Source of the DNA: Bdellovibrionales bacterium
Lineage (GTDB): Bacteria; Bdellovibrionota; Bacteriovoracia; Bacteriovoracales; Bacteriovoracaceae
Direction of reading: 5' to 3'
DNA length: 5,116 nt
Assembly (NCBI GenBank): GCA_023250775.1
Contig: JAHFAA010000312.1
Location: 1-5,116, forward strand
In this document: piece by piece, positions 3,122-5,116 of the stretch
Numbering within the stretch: the stretch's first letter is position 1
Layout: every line of letters begins with the position of its first letter
The notes under the pieces: model-generated
What the model was told of the DNA's origin: nothing
Database searches by the model: none
The model's input: only the letters and a program-made list of their open reading frames with translations
Position numbers and translations under genes: made by a program

Positions 3122-5116
3122 TGCACTTCGACACTTTTTTTGAATTGCTCACATCTTTTGTGTGCTTCCTTTAAATCGACAGATGTATCAAAATTGCAAC
3201 CAATAATAACTTTGGTTTTTATGTCTTGGCCGCCATCATTTGAAGAAATCGATCTGTCAGAGCTTTTTGCGACTTTTCGTAAGGTCCACACTCCATCAGC
3301 TTGATAAAATTTGTCAGCATAGGTGCCCACCTGTGATGTCGCTTCATTCCATGATTGTTGGTGTTTGTCAGAATTATCCTTCGTGGAAGAATAGAGGTCT
3401 TGCACTCTAAAATGGCTTTTATCATCGCCTTTAAGCGGGAAGAGTTCAACCAGAAGGAGTTTTTCCTTAAGTACATTGTAATGAGGGTCATAGCCAAAAT
3501 GAAAATGCAATTTGGACTCCTCGTTTATTTCTTTGGAATTGTATTTTATGCTGTATTCATCCAGGCCAAGATAAAAATTGGATTTGGTATTACGAAAATT
3601 TATATTTCTAAAAACAGGAGGGAGAAACTCTTTGGGAAGTTCGAAATAGTCCTTCCAATCTTTGATTTCCCCATCATAACCGACAGTAACTTCCGCATAA
3701 TTTGATCGAAGCATCTTTTCGAAGCCAAGTTTCAAGGATGATGCTTGTCCTGTCATCATGTTACAGATTGCACCCTTAGGATACGGCATGCATGTCGTGT
3801 GCACAAAAGCATCTCCCCATGGCAAGTCCCATAGAGATGAAATCCAAGGACGTCCTAATTGATCAGTCCATTTTTTCGTTTCTTGAGGGGCACCTAAGCT
3901 GGTAATCTTTATATTTTGATTGCCAAAATTTCGACTCAAAGGGAGGGATTTAAGCGTAGTATCCATGAATAACTTTTGATTTTCAATGAACTCTTTTAAT
4001 GGAACATCTGGGTCTTTCTCAATAATCATGAATATTCCACCGCTGACATTAGTGCCAAATGTCCCTTTTTGGTTTTCGCTAATTTTAATATCTTTTGTTG
4101 CGGTATTATTAACAGTCCATTCCTTAAATTTGGCGTCCGTCTGAAGACTGCCAAGGCCTTTTATGTATATCTGTTCCCTTAGATAGGTTTTAAATGTTTT
4201 TCCGTTTGGATAGTAATTCTCCTTATATTTTTCAATTGCCTCATCTAGCAATGCATCCATTCCTTGATTAAACGCCGTTTTGGAATCTTCCCTAAGCGTA
4301 TCAATGCTGGAAGGAAGGGAGTGTTCAAATTTCAAATCTTTTGAAATCGAATTTTCCTTGTGAAACAAGGCGATCGTGGCATTCCTGTGTAAAAAATTGG
4401 CCTTATCAGTGCTCATTTTGGTGTAGAGTTCAATCGGAGTGGCGAAGTTATAATTTTCGCCGCTGGTCTTTTTGATAATCACGCCAAGAACATCCCCATC
4501 AGAATTAACCAATGGACCGCCACTGTTTCCGGGGGACGCTGCAGAACTATAGCGGATGTCTTTCCACTCGCCATTAATCATTTCTGGAGTGAATGAAGCT
4601 ACTTGTCCATTTCTAAATGACAGACCTTCTCCATGGGTGTTTCCAACCGTAAAAACTGCATCACCGATATCACAAGACAAATTGAGATTTAGAAATGCAA
4701 TTTTTTTGGGATAATTTTCCAGAGTAAACGATGCAATATCCTTGTGCATGGAAAATTTTAGAATATTTTTTATCTTAAAGGTTTCACCTGCGCTATTGCG
4801 AATATAGAAATTTTTAAAAAAGGAAAAATAAGGTATCGCTAGTACGTGTGCCGCAGTCACCAGCTCTTTATCTGAGACAAAAAAGGCGGTACCGATGGAG
4901 TGGAATTTATCAGTTCTTTCTTGAAACGTGAGCGTCTCCCATGGGAGCGCTTTTTCATATGTGATCGATTCTTTTTCATTTTTAGGAACAACAATTTCAA
5001 CAACACTAGTCTTGAGCTTTTCTATCGTGTCTTTGGAAAGCTGACCTGAGTTGTTTTCTCTCGTACAGTTAGTTGAAATAAGGACTAAAAACAGAGTACT
5101 GCAAAAAGCGTGAATT
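3118..5116 (-). CDS. Exported trypsin/HtrA-like serine protease with a long C-terminal extension, 5' end outside window
   Basis: The reading frame is open to the window edge (first full codon 5115-5113, 665 visible residues). A GTG at 4860 encodes the Val of the catalytic Val-Thr-Ala-Ala-His motif and cannot be the start. The visible N terminus is hydrophobic and ends Ser-Thr-Asn-Cys17, a lipobox-like site with an unusual Asn at -1; the true start is probably a few codons further out. The protease domain (about residues 27-235) has Gly-Thr-Ala-Phe-Phe-Val, catalytic His90, Asp126 in Lys-Asp-Ile-Ala, and Ser198 in Gly-Asn-Ser-Gly-Gly-Pro, so the triad is intact. The family cleaves peptide bonds, here probably in the periplasm or outside the cell. 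No PDZ domain is evident; roughly 400 C-terminal residues match nothing I know and are rich in Lys, Asn and aromatic residues. The gene is visibly more AT-rich than the ADYC gene, which might reflect a separate origin. A terminator lies at 2865-2893. Confidence 0.9.
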   Translation of the reverse strand, partial: IHAFCSTLFLVLISTNCTRENNSGQLSKDTIEKLKTSVVEIVVPKNEKESITYEKALPWETLTFQERTDKFHSIGTAFFVSDKELVTAAHVLAIPYFSFFKNFYIRNSAGETFKIKNILKFSMHKDIASFTLENYPKKIAFLNLNLSCDIGDAVFTVGNTHGEGLSFRNGQVASFTPEMINGEWKDIRYSSAASPGNSGGPLVNSDGDVLGVIIKKTSGENYNFATPIELYTKMSTDKANFLHRNATIALFHKENSISKDLKFEHSLPSSIDTLREDSKTAFNQGMDALLDEAIEKYKENYYPNGKTFKTYLREQIYIKGLGSLQTDAKFKEWTVNNTATKDIKISENQKGTFGTNVSGGIFMIIEKDPDVPLKEFIENQKLFMDTTLKSLPLSRNFGNQNIKITSLGAPQETKKWTDQLGRPWISSLWDLPWGDAFVHTTCMPYPKGAICNMMTGQASSLKLGFEKMLRSNYAEVTVGYDGEIKDWKDYFELPKEFLPPVFRNINFRNTKSNFYLGLDEYSIKYNSKEINEESKLHFHFGYDPHYNVLKEKLLLVELFPLKGDDKSHFRVQDLYSSTKDNSDKHQQSWNEATSQVGTYADKFYQADGVWTLRKVAKSSDRSISSNDGGQDIKTKVIIGCNFDTSVDLKEAHKRCEQFKKSVEVH

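Noticed and set aside
4858..4860. GTG as the start of the serine protease
   Set aside because: This codon is the Val of the catalytic Val-Thr-Ala-Ala-His motif. The frame upstream encodes the rest of the protease N-terminal strand and an export-type N terminus.

Overview
The window holds five protein-coding genes, all on the minus strand. Every one encodes a protein with an export signal or an export-type N terminus: a cell-envelope and secretion region. No tRNA, rRNA, CRISPR array or recognisable transposase is visible. Base composition is moderately AT-rich. An ADYC-domain protein, an Asn-Gly repeat protein and a long serine protease together suggest a predatory or deltaproteobacterial-type lineage (Bdellovibrionota or Myxococcota relatives). 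That placement is inference; nothing here is a taxonomic marker.

Layout in the direction of transcription (right to left). (1) 5116-3118: a trypsin/HtrA-like serine protease with intact His-Asp-Ser motifs and about 400 further residues of unknown function; its start lies just outside the window. (2) 3121-3012: one copy of a 110-bp repeat that begins at the protease stop codon, followed by a strong intrinsic terminator at 2893-2865. (3) 2629-2183: a small exported protein with 14 cysteines in the mature part, eight of them in mirror-symmetric spacing. (4) A 266-base gap that carries a plus-strand terminator hairpin. (5) 1916-1602: a signal peptide plus a perfect run of 16 five-residue Asn(-Gly) repeats. 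(6) 1551-835: an ADYC-domain reading frame with no convincing start of its own. (7) 757-143: a small putative lipoprotein, possibly translated from a leaderless mRNA. (8) 110-1: the second copy of the 110-bp repeat, cut by the window edge.

The main discovery candidate is the junction of (5) and (6). The repeat frame ends in the sequence A AAA AAG TAG, which is the canonical -1 slippery heptamer followed directly by a stop. Six bases further on is a perfect 6-bp GC-rich hairpin. A -1 slip there enters the ADYC frame exactly and gives one 360-residue protein: signal peptide, NG repeat, linker, ADYC domain. The layout fits programmed -1 frameshifting that makes a short repeat-only product and a long fused one. 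A one-base deletion or a homopolymer sequencing error is the alternative. The second candidate is the cysteine protein at 2183-2629, whose spacing 3-10-6-12-6-10-3 predicts an antiparallel helical hairpin stapled by a ladder of four disulfides.
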